A DNA stretch of 64,000 nt from Sphingomonas sp. A2-49. Its GTDB lineage: Bacteria > Pseudomonadota > Alphaproteobacteria > Sphingomonadales > Sphingomonadaceae. The notes under the pieces are model-generated. The model had not been told where the DNA came from. It searched no databases and worked only from the letters and a program-made list of their open reading frames with translations. The stretch spans positions 62,001 to 126,000 of the forward strand of contig NZ_JAJLPA010000001.1 of NCBI RefSeq assembly GCF_025548555.1, given 5' to 3'. Position numbers and translations under genes: made by a program. Positions 9,812 through 17,591 of this stretch are shown in pieces. Position 1 is the first letter of the stretch, and every line of letters begins with the position of its first letter.

Positions 9812-10018
9812 CTAGCGCCAGCGACCCGTCTCCATCCACAGCAGCAGCGGCCGCAGCGGCAGGATCCATACGATTCCCGTCACCAGGTAGAAGGGCAGTT
9901 GCAGCCACCACGGCCACGCCCCGACCAGCCCCGATACGCTGACGATGCCCCCGCACCAGATGAGGATCAGCGCCATGATGGCGAAGGTGCCGGCCGGCTT
10001 GCGCCAGGTAGGGGTCAT
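9812..10018 (-). CDS. DUF2842 family small membrane protein
   Basis: 68 residues beginning MTPTWRKPAGTFAIMALILI, with two hydrophobic segments (about 11-31 and 38-58). This matches the short DUF2842 proteins of alphaproteobacteria, whose function is unknown. The ATG at 10018 overlaps the stop of the cyclo-ligase gene (ATGA), so the two are translationally coupled. Confidence 0.8.
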   Translation of the reverse strand: MTPTWRKPAGTFAIMALILIWCGGIVSVSGLVGAWPWWLQLPFYLVTGIVWILPLRPLLLWMETGRWR

Positions 10019-10551
10019 GGAACGATCCAGTGCGATTCGGTGGCGATGGCGTGCAGCGGCATATCCCACGGGTCGACGGGGAGCGAATCGACCTGTTGGA
10101 CCGACCAGGCGACGCCGACCCGCCACGCATGCGGATGGGCGGCGAACGCGCGGTCGTAATGGCCCGCGCCCTGGCCCAGCCGGTTGCCCGCGGCGTCGAA
10201 GCCGAGCAGCGGCGTGAGGATGACGTCGGGGCGCACCTCGACCGCGTCGTCGGCGGGCTGGCGCAGCCCGAACGGCCCGTCGACGAGCGGGCCGACCCCG
10301 TCCCACGCCAGGAACCGGATCGGTGCGGCGCGCGTGGTGACATGCGGCAGGGCGATGCGGCAGCCGGCGTTCCGGGCGGCTCGGACCAGCGGGGCGGGAT
10401 CGGCCTCGCCGCCGATCGGACGGTAGCCCGCGACGATCGCGCCGGCATGCAGCCGCCCGGCGAATGCCGCCGGCACCGCAATGGGCGTGGCCGCGACGAA
10501 CGCGCCACGCAGGGCACGCAGCCGGGCGCGGAGGGCAGGCTTGTCTGTCAT
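10015..10551 (-). CDS. ygfA: 5-formyltetrahydrofolate cyclo-ligase
   Basis: 178 residues. The enzyme converts 5-formyl-THF to 5,10-methenyl-THF with ATP and so clears a folate storage form that inhibits other enzymes. Seen: VAGYRPIGGEADP, LTPLLGFDAAGNRLGQGAGHYDR-like C-terminal substrate loop (LGFDAAGNRLGQGAGHYDRA), and a basic N-terminus (KPALRARLRALR). The ATG at 10551 fits the family start better than an upstream one at 10605. It lies directly downstream of the 6S RNA and zapA on the same strand, the arrangement also known from enterobacteria, where ssrS and ygfA are co-transcribed. Confidence 0.93.
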   Translation of the reverse strand: MTDKPALRARLRALRGAFVAATPIAVPAAFAGRLHAGAIVAGYRPIGGEADPAPLVRAARNAGCRIALPHVTTRAAPIRFLAWDGVGPLVDGPFGLRQPADDAVEVRPDVILTPLLGFDAAGNRLGQGAGHYDRAFAAHPHAWRVGVAWSVQQVDSLPVDPWDMPLHAIATESHWIVP

Positions 10552-10589
10552 CGCTCCGGTGGCCGGTGGGAAGCGGGTGGCGGGACCGC

Positions 10590-10736
10590 CGTGGCCGTGT
10601 GCCAAAGTATCCGCCGACGCCTGGTAACGTCAGGTGGGGACCATGTGCGTCGGACCAGGGTCCGGGCAGGGACAGCCCCCTTGGATGATGAATAGCCTCA
10701 GGGATAAAGTAAGGCTCGTACCGGGCAGAACCCGCC
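10590..10736 (-). ncRNA. ssrS: 6S RNA (ends approximate)
   Basis: The space between zapA and the cyclo-ligase gene is where 6S RNA sits in many proteobacteria. It has a near-perfect promoter and a predicted 5' end near 10736. On the minus strand GCCCGGTACG near the 5' side can pair with CGTTACCAGGC near the 3' side as a closing stem, and ATCCCTGAGGC resembles the conserved CCCTGAG segment beside the central bubble. 6S RNA mimics open promoter DNA and sequesters sigma-70 holoenzyme in slow growth. The call rests on position and partial structure, not a covariance search. Confidence 0.72.
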
Positions 10737-10742
10737 TCCGCC

Positions 10743-10771
10743 AATCTAGGGTGTGCCGCCTGCGCTGTCAA
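10743..10771 (-). promoter_or_regulatory. promoter of the 6S RNA
   Basis: On the minus strand TTGACA (10771-10766), a 17-bp spacer, then TAGATT (10748-10743). This is among the best sigma-70 promoters in the window and predicts a start near 10736. Confidence 0.7.
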
Positions 10772-10810
10772 TGGGTGATGCGCAGGGTTTCGCCGGCACC
10801 GCGCGCGCGG

Positions 10811-11119
10811 TCAGCGGGGTGCCGGCCCTGCGTCCAGCGCGGCCGCCAGCGCCTCCAGCCGGTCGGCGATCCGTGCCAGCGCCGGCTCGCTCACCACCGC
10901 GCCCTCCGGCGGGCGCTGCCGGATCTCGTCCAGCTCGTCCGCGAGCATCAGCGCGACGAACAGCATCGCACGCTCGCCGGGCACCCCGCCGGCGGCCCTG
11001 AGCGCGATCGGCCAGTGATCCGCCATCATCCGGCCGAGCTGATGCAGCCGCGCTTCCTCGCCATCGCGACAGGCGACGGTGTGCGGGCGCCCGCCGAGAT
11101 CGATCGTGACGTTTGCCAT
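10811..11119 (-). CDS. zapA: cell division protein ZapA
   Basis: 102 residues starting MANVTIDLGGRPHTVACRDGEE, the typical ZapA beta-hairpin domain, then a long helix ending in a coiled coil (ALARIADRLEALAAAL). ZapA binds FtsZ filaments and tightens the Z-ring at mid-cell. The start at 11119 overlaps the stop of the small coiled-coil gene upstream (ATGA), and 6S RNA follows. Confidence 0.9.
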   Translation of the reverse strand: MANVTIDLGGRPHTVACRDGEEARLHQLGRMMADHWPIALRAAGGVPGERAMLFVALMLADELDEIRQRPPEGAVVSEPALARIADRLEALAAALDAGPAPR

Positions 11120-11301
11120 CAGGAGGCGGCGCCGCGGGCGATCACGTCGTCGAGCGCGCTCACCGCCTCGGCCATCCGCGCCTTCAGCGCGGCATGCCGG
11201 CGGGCGAGCGCATCGCCCGCCTTCGCACGGGCATCGATAGCGGATTCGATCCGTGCGATCGCGGCGTCGATGCGATCGACGGCGGTGGGGTTGTCGGCCA
11301 T
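11119..11301 (-). CDS. small coiled-coil protein upstream of zapA (ZauP-like)
   Basis: 60 residues, almost wholly helical and alanine-rich: AVDRIDAAIARIESAIDARAKAG, then a second helix ending AVSALDDVIARG. In Caulobacter the gene just upstream of zapA encodes ZauP, a small coiled-coil partner that recruits or bundles ZapA; position, size and helix pattern agree. Sequence identity to ZauP cannot be judged here. The start ATG at 11301 is the last in-frame ATG; a longer 111-codon frame from 11454 runs into the gap promoter region and is less likely. Confidence 0.7.
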   Translation of the reverse strand: MADNPTAVDRIDAAIARIESAIDARAKAGDALARRHAALKARMAEAVSALDDVIARGAAS

Positions 11302-11474
11302 GCCCCGGCAGTTAGGCGCGCCGCCGGTGAGCGACAAGGACCCAAACGCGACACCGCAAACGTCTCGCCGCACCGCACGCGCGGTTGACAGGACGGGCCG
11401 CCCCCTCGCAAAGGCTTGCCCGCCCGGCGCGGCCCCTTTTCGTCGCGCAGACATCCCATGCGAGGAGAGACCAG

Positions 11475-12485
11475 ATGACGGTGAAGGTTGCGATCAACGG
11501 CTTCGGACGCATCGGCCGCCTGGTGGCGCGCGCGATCATCGAGCGCAATTCGACCGATCTCGAGCTGGTGGCGATCAACGACCTTGCCGATGCCAAGTCG
11601 AACGCCTGGCTGTTCAGCCGCGACAGCGTGCATGGCAAATATCCGGGCACGGTCAGCGCCGAGGGCAACGACCTCGTCATCGACGGCAAGCGCATCCGCG
11701 TCACCGCCGAGCGCGATCCCGCGAACCTGCCGCACGAGGAGCTGGGCGTCGACCTGGTGCTGGAATGCACCGGATTCTTTACCGACAACGTCGCCTGCCA
11801 GAAGCATATCGATGCGGGCGCGAAGAAGGTGCTGATCTCGGCGCCGGGCAAGGGCGTCGACCTCACCGTGGTCTACGGCGTCAACCACGACAAGCTGACC
11901 GCCGACCACACGATCGTGTCGAACGCGTCGTGCACGACCAACTGCCTGGCACCGGTCGCCAAGGTACTGAACGATTCGATCGGGATCGAACGCGGCCTGA
12001 TGACGACGGTCCACGCCTATACCAACGACCAGAAGATCCTCGACCAGATCCATCCCGACCTGCGCCGGGCGCGTGCCGCTGCGATGTCGATGATCCCGAC
12101 CACGACCGGCGCCGCGCGCGCGGTGGGCGAGGTTCTGCCGGAGCTGAAGGGCAAGCTGGACGGATCGGCGATCCGCGTGCCGGTGCCCGACGTCAGCCTC
12201 GTCGACCTGACCTTCCAGCCCAAGCGCGACACGACGCGCGACGAGGTCAACGCGATCCTGAAGGCGGCGGCCGAGGACGGCCCGCTGAAGGGCGTGCTGG
12301 TCTATTCGGACGAGCCGCTGGTATCGATCGACCTGATGCACACGCCGCAGTCGTCGACCGTCGACAGCCTGGAAACCGCGGTGCTCGACGGCAAGCTGGT
12401 GCGCGTCGTCAGCTGGTACGACAACGAATGGGGCTTCTCGAACCGCATGGTCGATACCGCGACCGTGATGGCGAGCTTCCTCTAG
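11475..12485 (+). CDS. gap: glyceraldehyde-3-phosphate dehydrogenase, type I
   Basis: 336 residues. The N-terminal NAD fold has INGFGRIGR at 8-15, the active site is [12 protein letters not shown] with Cys153, and the C-terminal [12 protein letters not shown] is present. It converts glyceraldehyde-3-phosphate to 1,3-bisphosphoglycerate. The start at 11475 has GAGGAGAGA upstream. A TTGACA at 11385-11390 is a possible -35 box, though its -10 partner is weak. pgk follows two genes on, with a MOSC gene in between. Confidence 0.97.
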   Translation: MTVKVAINGFGRIGRLVARAIIERNSTDLELVAINDLADAKSNAWLFSRDSVHGKYPGTVSAEGNDLVIDGKRIRVTAERDPANLPHEELGVDLVLECTGFFTDNVACQKHIDAGAKKVLISAPGKGVDLTVVYGVNHDKLTADHTIVSNASCTTNCLAPVAKVLNDSIGIERGLMTTVHAYTNDQKILDQIHPDLRRARAAAMSMIPTTTGAARAVGEVLPELKGKLDGSAIRVPVPDVSLVDLTFQPKRDTTRDEVNAILKAAAEDGPLKGVLVYSDEPLVSIDLMHTPQSSTVDSLETAVLDGKLVRVVSWYDNEWGFSNRMVDTATVMASFL

Positions 12486-12487
12486 GC

Positions 12488-12946
12488 ATGGGGGTGCTGG
12501 CCGGCATCGCCCGGCACGCCTATCCGAAGGCGCCGATGGAAGTGCTCGATGCGGTCGACGTGACCGTCGAGGGCGGCCTCCACGGCGACTTCCGCGGCGC
12601 GGTGAAGCCCGGGGGGCGCGGCCGGCGCCAGGTGACGATGATGGAGCGCGGCGACTGGGATGCCGCGATGGCCGAACTGGGCCACTCCATCCCCTGGCAG
12701 GAGCGGCGGGTGAACCTGTTGCTCGACGGCATCGACATTCCCCAGGTGCCCGGCACACGGATGCGGATCGGGGCGGTCGAGCTGGAGATCACGGTGGAGT
12801 GCGATCCGTGCAGCCGCATGGAGACGATCGCCACCGGACTGAAGGCGGCGCTCAAGACCGACTGGCGCGGCGGCGCGTGCACGCGGGTGAAGGTGGCGGG
12901 ACGGATCGCGGTCGGCGATCCCGTTGCGGTCCTGCTGCCCGCCTGA
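12488..12946 (+). CDS. MOSC domain protein
   Basis: 152 residues beginning 2 bp after the gap stop. It shows VTVEGGLHGDFRG and VECDPCSRME, the latter holding the Cys that is conserved in MOSC domains of molybdenum cofactor sulfurases and of YiiM-type enzymes. The domain binds the molybdenum cofactor or carries sulfur. As a stand-alone MOSC it could act in cofactor-dependent reduction or in detoxification of N-hydroxylated bases. The link to glycolysis is positional only, since it sits between gap and pgk on the same strand. Confidence 0.82.
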   Translation: MGVLAGIARHAYPKAPMEVLDAVDVTVEGGLHGDFRGAVKPGGRGRRQVTMMERGDWDAAMAELGHSIPWQERRVNLLLDGIDIPQVPGTRMRIGAVELEITVECDPCSRMETIATGLKAALKTDWRGGACTRVKVAGRIAVGDPVAVLLPA

Positions 12947-12973
12947 TCCCTTTTTCTGACGAAGGACCATGAT

Positions 12974-14164
12974 GTGACCAAGCCCTTCAAGACGCTCGAC
13001 GACATGGGAGACATCGGCGGCCGCCGCGTGCTCGTGCGCGAGGACCTGAACGTGCCGATGGCCGATGGCGCGGTCACCGACGACACGCGGTTGCGCGCGA
13101 CGTTGGCGACGGTCACCGAACTGGCGGATCGTGGTGCGATCGTGCTGATCCTCGCGCATTTCGGTCGGCCAAAGGGCGTGCCCGACCCCGCCATGTCGCT
13201 GGCGATGGTGGTCCGGCCGTATGGCGCGCTGCTCGGCCGCGACGTCCGCTTCATCGACTGGGAGGGCGCGGAAGACGCGGTCGCGACGCTGCAGTCCGGC
13301 GACATCGCGGTGCTGGAGAACACCCGCTTCTTCGGCGGCGAGGAAACGAACGATCCGGCGGTAGTCGCCCGGTTCGCGGGCCTCGGCGACCTGTACGTCA
13401 ACGACGCCTTTTCCGCCGCGCACCGCGCGCATGCCTCGACGGAGGGGATCGCCCGCGCGCTGCCCGCCTATGCCGGGCGTGCGATGGAAGCCGAGCTGGT
13501 CGCGCTGGAAAAGGCGCTGGGCAATCCCGAGCATCCCGTCGCCGCGGTCGTCGGCGGCGCCAAGGTGTCGTCCAAGCTCGACGTGCTCAAGCACCTCGTC
13601 ACGCGTGTCGACCACCTCATCATCGGTGGCGGCATGGCCAACACCTTCCTCGCCGCGCGCGGCGTGGATGTCGGCAAGTCGCTCTGCGAGCACGAGCTGA
13701 CCGGCACCGCCGACGAGATTCTCGACGCGGCGGACCGCGCGAACTGCACCGTCCACCTGCCGTACGACGTCGTGGTCGCGAAGGAATTCCGGGCCAACCC
13801 GCCGGTCCGCACCGTCAACGTCCACGAGGTCGCGGCGGACGAGATGATCCTCGACGTCGGCCCGAGCGCGGTCGAGGCGCTGGGCGACGTGCTCAAGAAC
13901 TGCCGAACGCTCGTCTGGAACGGCCCGATGGGCGCGTTCGAGACGCCGCCGTTCGACGTCGCCACCGTCAGCTTGGCGCGCACCGCCGCCGCCCTGACCC
14001 AGGACGGCAGCCTGGTGTCGGTGGCCGGGGGCGGCGATACCGTCGCGGCGCTCAACCAGGCCGGGGTCGCGGATCGCTTCACCTTCGTCTCGACCGCGGG
14101 CGGTGCGTTCCTCGAATGGATGGAGGGCAAGGACCTGCCCGGCGTCGCGGCGCTGATCGGCTGA
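12974..14164 (+). CDS. pgk: phosphoglycerate kinase
   Basis: 396 residues. [36 protein letters not shown], the nucleotide site NGPMGAFE and [11 protein letters not shown] are all present in family order. It makes ATP from 1,3-bisphosphoglycerate. The start appears to be GTG at 12974, since ATG-ATG-TGA just before it (12969-12977) is out of frame and overlaps the GTG; that tiny overlap could tune initiation. It lies 27 bp after the MOSC gene. Confidence 0.96.
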   Translation: MTKPFKTLDDMGDIGGRRVLVREDLNVPMADGAVTDDTRLRATLATVTELADRGAIVLILAHFGRPKGVPDPAMSLAMVVRPYGALLGRDVRFIDWEGAEDAVATLQSGDIAVLENTRFFGGEETNDPAVVARFAGLGDLYVNDAFSAAHRAHASTEGIARALPAYAGRAMEAELVALEKALGNPEHPVAAVVGGAKVSSKLDVLKHLVTRVDHLIIGGGMANTFLAARGVDVGKSLCEHELTGTADEILDAADRANCTVHLPYDVVVAKEFRANPPVRTVNVHEVAADEMILDVGPSAVEALGDVLKNCRTLVWNGPMGAFETPPFDVATVSLARTAAALTQDGSLVSVAGGGDTVAALNQAGVADRFTFVSTAGGAFLEWMEGKDLPGVAALIG

Positions 14165-14182
14165 CCCTGCGGCAGGCGCCGG

Positions 14183-14683
14183 TCAGGACGGCGGCGCCTC
14201 GCGCAGCAGCGGGATGATGTTCGCGTTGAGATCGTCGAGGTCCAGCGCCGCCGCCTTCGCGAAGCGTACGGTCCCCGCACGATCGATGATATAGTTGGTC
14301 GGCACCGCGTTGCCGATCAGCGGGTACCGGCCACGGATCCGCCGCGCCGGCGTGATCGACAGCGCGGCGAACAGCGGCTTCATCCGGAACGCTGGCAGCG
14401 AATCCTCCGTCGCCACCGCGAAGACGCGCAGGCCGTGACGCTGCGTCGCGCGGTAATAACCGTCGAGCAGCGGCAGCTCGGCGCGACAGGGCACGCACCA
14501 TGTCGCCCAGAAGTTGAGCACGATCACCTGGCCGCGCAGGTCGGCCAGCCTGACCTTGCTGCCGTCGATCAGCGTGATCTCGAAGTCCGGCGCGGGCTTG
14601 CCGACGATCGATGCGGTTGGCGGCGTCGATGCCGCGGTAACGGTCAGCAGGGCCGCGGCGATCGCGGCGCGGAACAGGCGCAT
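14183..14683 (-). CDS. TlpA/ResA-like thiol-disulfide oxidoreductase, exported
   Basis: 166 residues. A signal peptide or anchor (MRLFRAAIAAALLTVTAAS) is followed by a thioredoxin fold with FWATWCVPC (CxxC) and a cis-Pro region at AVPTNYIID. Such proteins reduce disulfides in the periplasm, for example on apocytochromes or oxidase subunits. ATG 14683 is preceded by GGGGGAG. The gene converges on pgk with 18 bp between stops. No partner such as ccm genes is nearby. Confidence 0.88.
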   Translation of the reverse strand: MRLFRAAIAAALLTVTAASTPPTASIVGKPAPDFEITLIDGSKVRLADLRGQVIVLNFWATWCVPCRAELPLLDGYYRATQRHGLRVFAVATEDSLPAFRMKPLFAALSITPARRIRGRYPLIGNAVPTNYIIDRAGTVRFAKAAALDLDDLNANIIPLLREAPPS

Positions 14684-14777
14684 GTTGGTTCTCCCCCCGC
14701 GGCCGTCGAACGCCATCCGGCCTCGTCCGTCAACGATCCGCGCTTATCCGGTTGATCCGCCATGCCCGCGCGCGTAT

Positions 14778-14793
14778 GTTAAACGCGTTAAAC
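14778..14793 (+). promoter_or_regulatory. candidate operator of the toxin-antitoxin pair
   Basis: Two direct GTTAAAC heptamers (14778-14784 and 14787-14793) start 9 bp apart and enclose the palindrome AACGCGTT. They lie 10 bp upstream of the antitoxin ATG, next to its CAGGAG ribosome site. Ribbon-helix-helix antitoxins commonly bind short tandem sites of this kind to repress their own operon; binding here is inferred. Confidence 0.45.
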
Positions 14794-14803
14794 AGGAGCC
14801 GGC

Positions 14804-15028
14804 ATGCTCGGAGTGCGACTCGATACCGAACTGGAAGAGCGGCTCGCCGCCGTCGCGCGCACGCAGGGTCGCAGCAAGAGCGACATCGCGCGCGAGGCGG
14901 TGCGGCGCTACGTCGACCTGCACGACGACGCCTATCGCCGCGAGGCGCGGCGCCAGTCGACGCGCGCCAGCGGACGCGACGCCGCCAGCGATACGACCTT
15001 CTGGCAGGATGGCACCGCGTGGAAGTGA
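14804..15028 (+). CDS. ribbon-helix-helix antitoxin (CopG/MetJ type)
   Basis: 74 residues. The N-terminus LGVRLDTELEERLAAVARTQGRSKSDIAREAVRRYV-like pattern (LGVRLDTELEERLAAVA, then RSKSDIAREAV) is a ribbon-helix-helix DNA-binding domain: a strand, then two helices. The C-terminal third is polar and likely wraps the toxin. The start has CAGGAG five bases upstream. Its last codons overlap the MazF-like gene, so the pair is translationally coupled. Confidence 0.85.
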   Translation: MLGVRLDTELEERLAAVARTQGRSKSDIAREAVRRYVDLHDDAYRREARRQSTRASGRDAASDTTFWQDGTAWK

Positions 15029-15345
15029 AGCACGGCGGCATCGTGCTGGTCGACGGCCCGGACGGCATGGCGGCGCGGCCGTGCGTCGTGGTCCAGTCCG
15101 ACCTGTTCAACGCCACCCATGCGACGATCACCGTCTGCCCGCTGACCGGCATCATGGGCGGCGAGGCGCTGTTCCGCGTCGCCATGTCGCCGCGCGAACA
15201 CAATGGCCTCACCGCCGAATGCGAGGTGCAGGTGGACCGCATCACCAGCGTCGCACGCGAACGGATCGTCGCCGTGATCGGCCACGCCAGCCCGACCCGC
15301 ATGGAGCAGATCGACCAGGCGCTGCGCCGCTGGCTGATGCTTTGA
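15025..15345 (+). CDS. MazF/PemK-family toxin (endoribonuclease)
   Basis: About 106 residues if read from GTG 15025, which overlaps the antitoxin TGA (GTGA); GTG 15019 is an alternative giving 108. It shows HGGIVLVDGPDG, ARPCVVVQSDLFN, TITVCPLTG and VQVDRITSVARERI, the order of segments in the MazF/PemK/Kid fold. These toxins cut mRNA at short sites when the labile antitoxin is lost. The two basic active-site positions of the family look partly diverged (GPDGMAARP instead of GxEqxgxRP), so activity should not be taken for granted. Confidence 0.85.
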   Translation: MKHGGIVLVDGPDGMAARPCVVVQSDLFNATHATITVCPLTGIMGGEALFRVAMSPREHNGLTAECEVQVDRITSVARERIVAVIGHASPTRMEQIDQALRRWLML

Positions 15346-15373
15346 CCCGATACGAACCCCAAGGAGCGAACCC

Positions 15374-16294
15374 ATGACCAGCCTCACCCCCGCCGTGAAG
15401 ACGATCCTCGACAAATATGAAGCGACCAGCCCCGCGGTGAAGGCGAACCTCGCCCGCATCCTGATGCAGGGCAAGCTGGGCGGTACCGGCAAGCTGGTGA
15501 TACTGCCGGTCGACCAGGGCTTCGAACACGGGCCGGCACGGTCTTTCGCGGTCAATCCGCCCGCCTACGACCCGCATTACCACTACCAGATCGCGATCGA
15601 CGCCGGCCTGTCGGCCTATGCCGCACCGCTGGGGCCGCTGGAAGCGGGCGCGGACACGTTCGCAGGCCAGATCCCGACGATCCTGAAGCTCAACAGCTCG
15701 AACAGCTGGGCGACGACGATCGACCAGGCGGTGACCGCCAGCGTCTCGGACGCGCTGCGCCTCGGCTGCGCGGCGATCGGATTCACCATCTATCCGGGCA
15801 GCGACGGCATCTTCGAACAGATGGAGGAAATCCGCGAGCTGAGCGAGGAAGCCAAGTCGGTCGGCATCGCCACCGTCATCTGGAGCTATCCGCGCGGCGG
15901 GAAGCTGTCGAAGGACGGCGAGCTGGCGCTCGACGTCGGCGCCTATGCCGCGCACATGGCGGCATTGCTCGGCGCGCACATCATCAAGGTGAAACTGCCG
16001 AGCGCGCATATCGAACAGGCCGAGGCGAAGAGCGCGTACGAGGGCACCGACTGGTCGAATCAGGCCGACCGCGTCCGCCACGTCGTGCAGGCGAGTTTCG
16101 CGGGTCGCCGGATCGTGGTGTTCTCGGGCGGCGCGGCCAAGGGCGCGGATGCCGTCTACCAGGACGCGCGCGACATCCTGGCGGGCGGCGGCAACGGCTC
16201 GATCATCGGTCGCAACACGTTCCAGCGCAGCCGCGAGGACGCGCTCGACATGCTCGGCAAGCTGATCGCGATCTATCGCGGCGAGGCCGCCTGA
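15374..16294 (+). CDS. fructose-bisphosphate aldolase class I (DhnA type)
   Basis: 306 residues with VILPVDQGFEHGP, GFTIYPGSD, VIWSYPRGG and GAHIIKVKLP, where K205 or K207 is the expected Schiff-base lysine, and the phosphate-binding end GGGNGSIIGRNTFQR. It cleaves fructose-1,6-bisphosphate without a metal. The spacing of 28 bp from the toxin gene includes AAGGAGCG before ATG 15374. It completes the local glycolysis set with gap, pgk and, 47 kb away, tpiA. Confidence 0.93.
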   Translation: MTSLTPAVKTILDKYEATSPAVKANLARILMQGKLGGTGKLVILPVDQGFEHGPARSFAVNPPAYDPHYHYQIAIDAGLSAYAAPLGPLEAGADTFAGQIPTILKLNSSNSWATTIDQAVTASVSDALRLGCAAIGFTIYPGSDGIFEQMEEIRELSEEAKSVGIATVIWSYPRGGKLSKDGELALDVGAYAAHMAALLGAHIIKVKLPSAHIEQAEAKSAYEGTDWSNQADRVRHVVQASFAGRRIVVFSGGAAKGADAVYQDARDILAGGGNGSIIGRNTFQRSREDALDMLGKLIAIYRGEAA

Positions 16295-16311
16295 CGCGAA
16301 CGGGGGGAGGG

Positions 16312-16827
16312 ATGCTACGGGCGATGACCGGCGCCATCGCTCCCCCCGCCGGCGGCGACCTCAGCTTCGGCTATCGGGACGGGGTCGCGCCGATGATGGG
16401 GATGCTCGTCGCGATCGGCGTCGTCGAACTGGCGGTGACGCATGTGCTGCTGGCCATCTGGCATCCGTGGATCGCGATCCTGCTGTCGCTCGTCACGCTG
16501 ATCGGACTGGGCTGGATCGTCCGGGCGATCGTCGCGATGCCGCACCGGCCGGTGCTCCTGAACACGGACCGGCTGGTGATGCGGGTGGGGACGCTGCGCT
16601 CGGTCGAGATCCCGCTGGGGCAGATCGCCGGACTGCGCGCGTCGTGGGACGCGGCGGCGATCAAGGACAGGTCGGTCCTGAACCTTGCGCTGCTCGCTTA
16701 TCCCAACGTTGTCGTCGATCTTCGCGCGCCGCTGCCGGGCCGGCGGGGGATCGTCGCCATCGCGCATCGGCTCGACGATCCGGCGGCTTTCGCTGCGGCG
16801 CTGGAGCGGCTAGGCGCTCGCGGATGA
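16312..16827 (+). CDS. conserved-looking membrane protein with PH-like tail, function unknown
   Basis: 171 residues; I do not recognise it. Two hydrophobic spans at about 27-48 and 50-75 are followed by a soluble part (VLLNTDRLVMRVGTLRSVEIPLGQIAGL) that reads like the beta-rich, PH-like domains found after two-span membrane anchors. The ATG at 16312 follows GGGGAGG; a second ATG lies at 16324. Its stop overlaps the thiE start (ATGA), so it is translated together with thiE and probably with the aldolase upstream. Confidence 0.7.
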   Translation: MLRAMTGAIAPPAGGDLSFGYRDGVAPMMGMLVAIGVVELAVTHVLLAIWHPWIAILLSLVTLIGLGWIVRAIVAMPHRPVLLNTDRLVMRVGTLRSVEIPLGQIAGLRASWDAAAIKDRSVLNLALLAYPNVVVDLRAPLPGRRGIVAIAHRLDDPAAFAAALERLGARG

Positions 16828-17507
16828 CTGAAGACGATCCCCTCGGCCCGCTCGATCCCGATTTCGCGCTGCACTTCCAGCGCAACGACCGGCGGCCGCC
16901 GTGCCAGCTGTACCTCGTGTCGCCGCTCGACGTCGGCGGCGCCTTCCCGGATCGGCTCGCGCGCGCGCTCGACGCCGGGCCGGTCGCGGCATTCCAGTTC
17001 CGCGTCAAGGACATCGACCAGCATGCCGCGGCGGCGCTGGCCGAGCCGTTGCAGCGGATCTGCGCGGATCGCGAGGTCGCCTTCATCGTCAACGACAGCA
17101 TCGCGCTGGCCAAGCGACTGGGGGCGGACGGCGTGCATCTGGGCCAGCAGGACGGCACCGCGCGCGAGGCGCGCGACGCGCTCGGCCCCGACACCCAGAT
17201 CGGCGCGACCTGTCACGACAGCCGCCACCTCGCGATGGAGGCGGGCGAGGGGAGCGCCGACTATGTCGCGTTCGGCGCTTTCTATCCGACGTCGACGAAG
17301 CCGGTCGAGCATCGGCCCGATCCGTCGATCCTGTCGTGGTGGGCATCGATGTTCGAGATCCCGAGCGTCGCGATCGGCGGAATCACCCCCGCCAATGCGC
17401 CGCCGCTGGTGGCGGCGGGCGCCGATTTCCTCGCGACCTGCGGCGCGGTGTGGAACGGCGACGAGGCCGCGGCGGTGAAGGCGTTCGCGGACGTCCTGAA
17501 ACGCTGA
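16824..17507 (+). CDS. thiE: thiamine-phosphate synthase
   Basis: 227 residues in a TIM barrel. Seen are FQFRVKD, FIVNDSIALAKRLGADGVHLGQQD (the strongest family block, here FIVNDSIALAKRLGADGVHL), IGATCHDS, VAFGAFYPT and IPSVAIGGITPANA. It joins the hydroxymethylpyrimidine and thiazole phosphates to make thiamine phosphate. The N-terminal 20 residues before the barrel are longer than in E. coli ThiE. No THI-box riboswitch was found upstream. Confidence 0.93.
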   Translation: MTEDDPLGPLDPDFALHFQRNDRRPPCQLYLVSPLDVGGAFPDRLARALDAGPVAAFQFRVKDIDQHAAAALAEPLQRICADREVAFIVNDSIALAKRLGADGVHLGQQDGTAREARDALGPDTQIGATCHDSRHLAMEAGEGSADYVAFGAFYPTSTKPVEHRPDPSILSWWASMFEIPSVAIGGITPANAPPLVAAGADFLATCGAVWNGDEAAAVKAFADVLKR

Positions 17508-17591
17508 CTGGTCGCATCCCGCTTCCGCCGACGAAACCCGATCCGTCGCCAACCGTTTGATGCGGATGCGTAACGGTGAAGGACTGGATCG

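Noticed and set aside
14804..15345. Mobile element carrying the toxin-antitoxin pair
   Set aside because: No transposase, terminal repeats or target duplication were found around the pair, and base composition matches its surroundings.
16295..16830. A THI-box (TPP) riboswitch before thiE
   Set aside because: thiE overlaps the gene before it, and no CTGAGA element was seen near the aldolase end.
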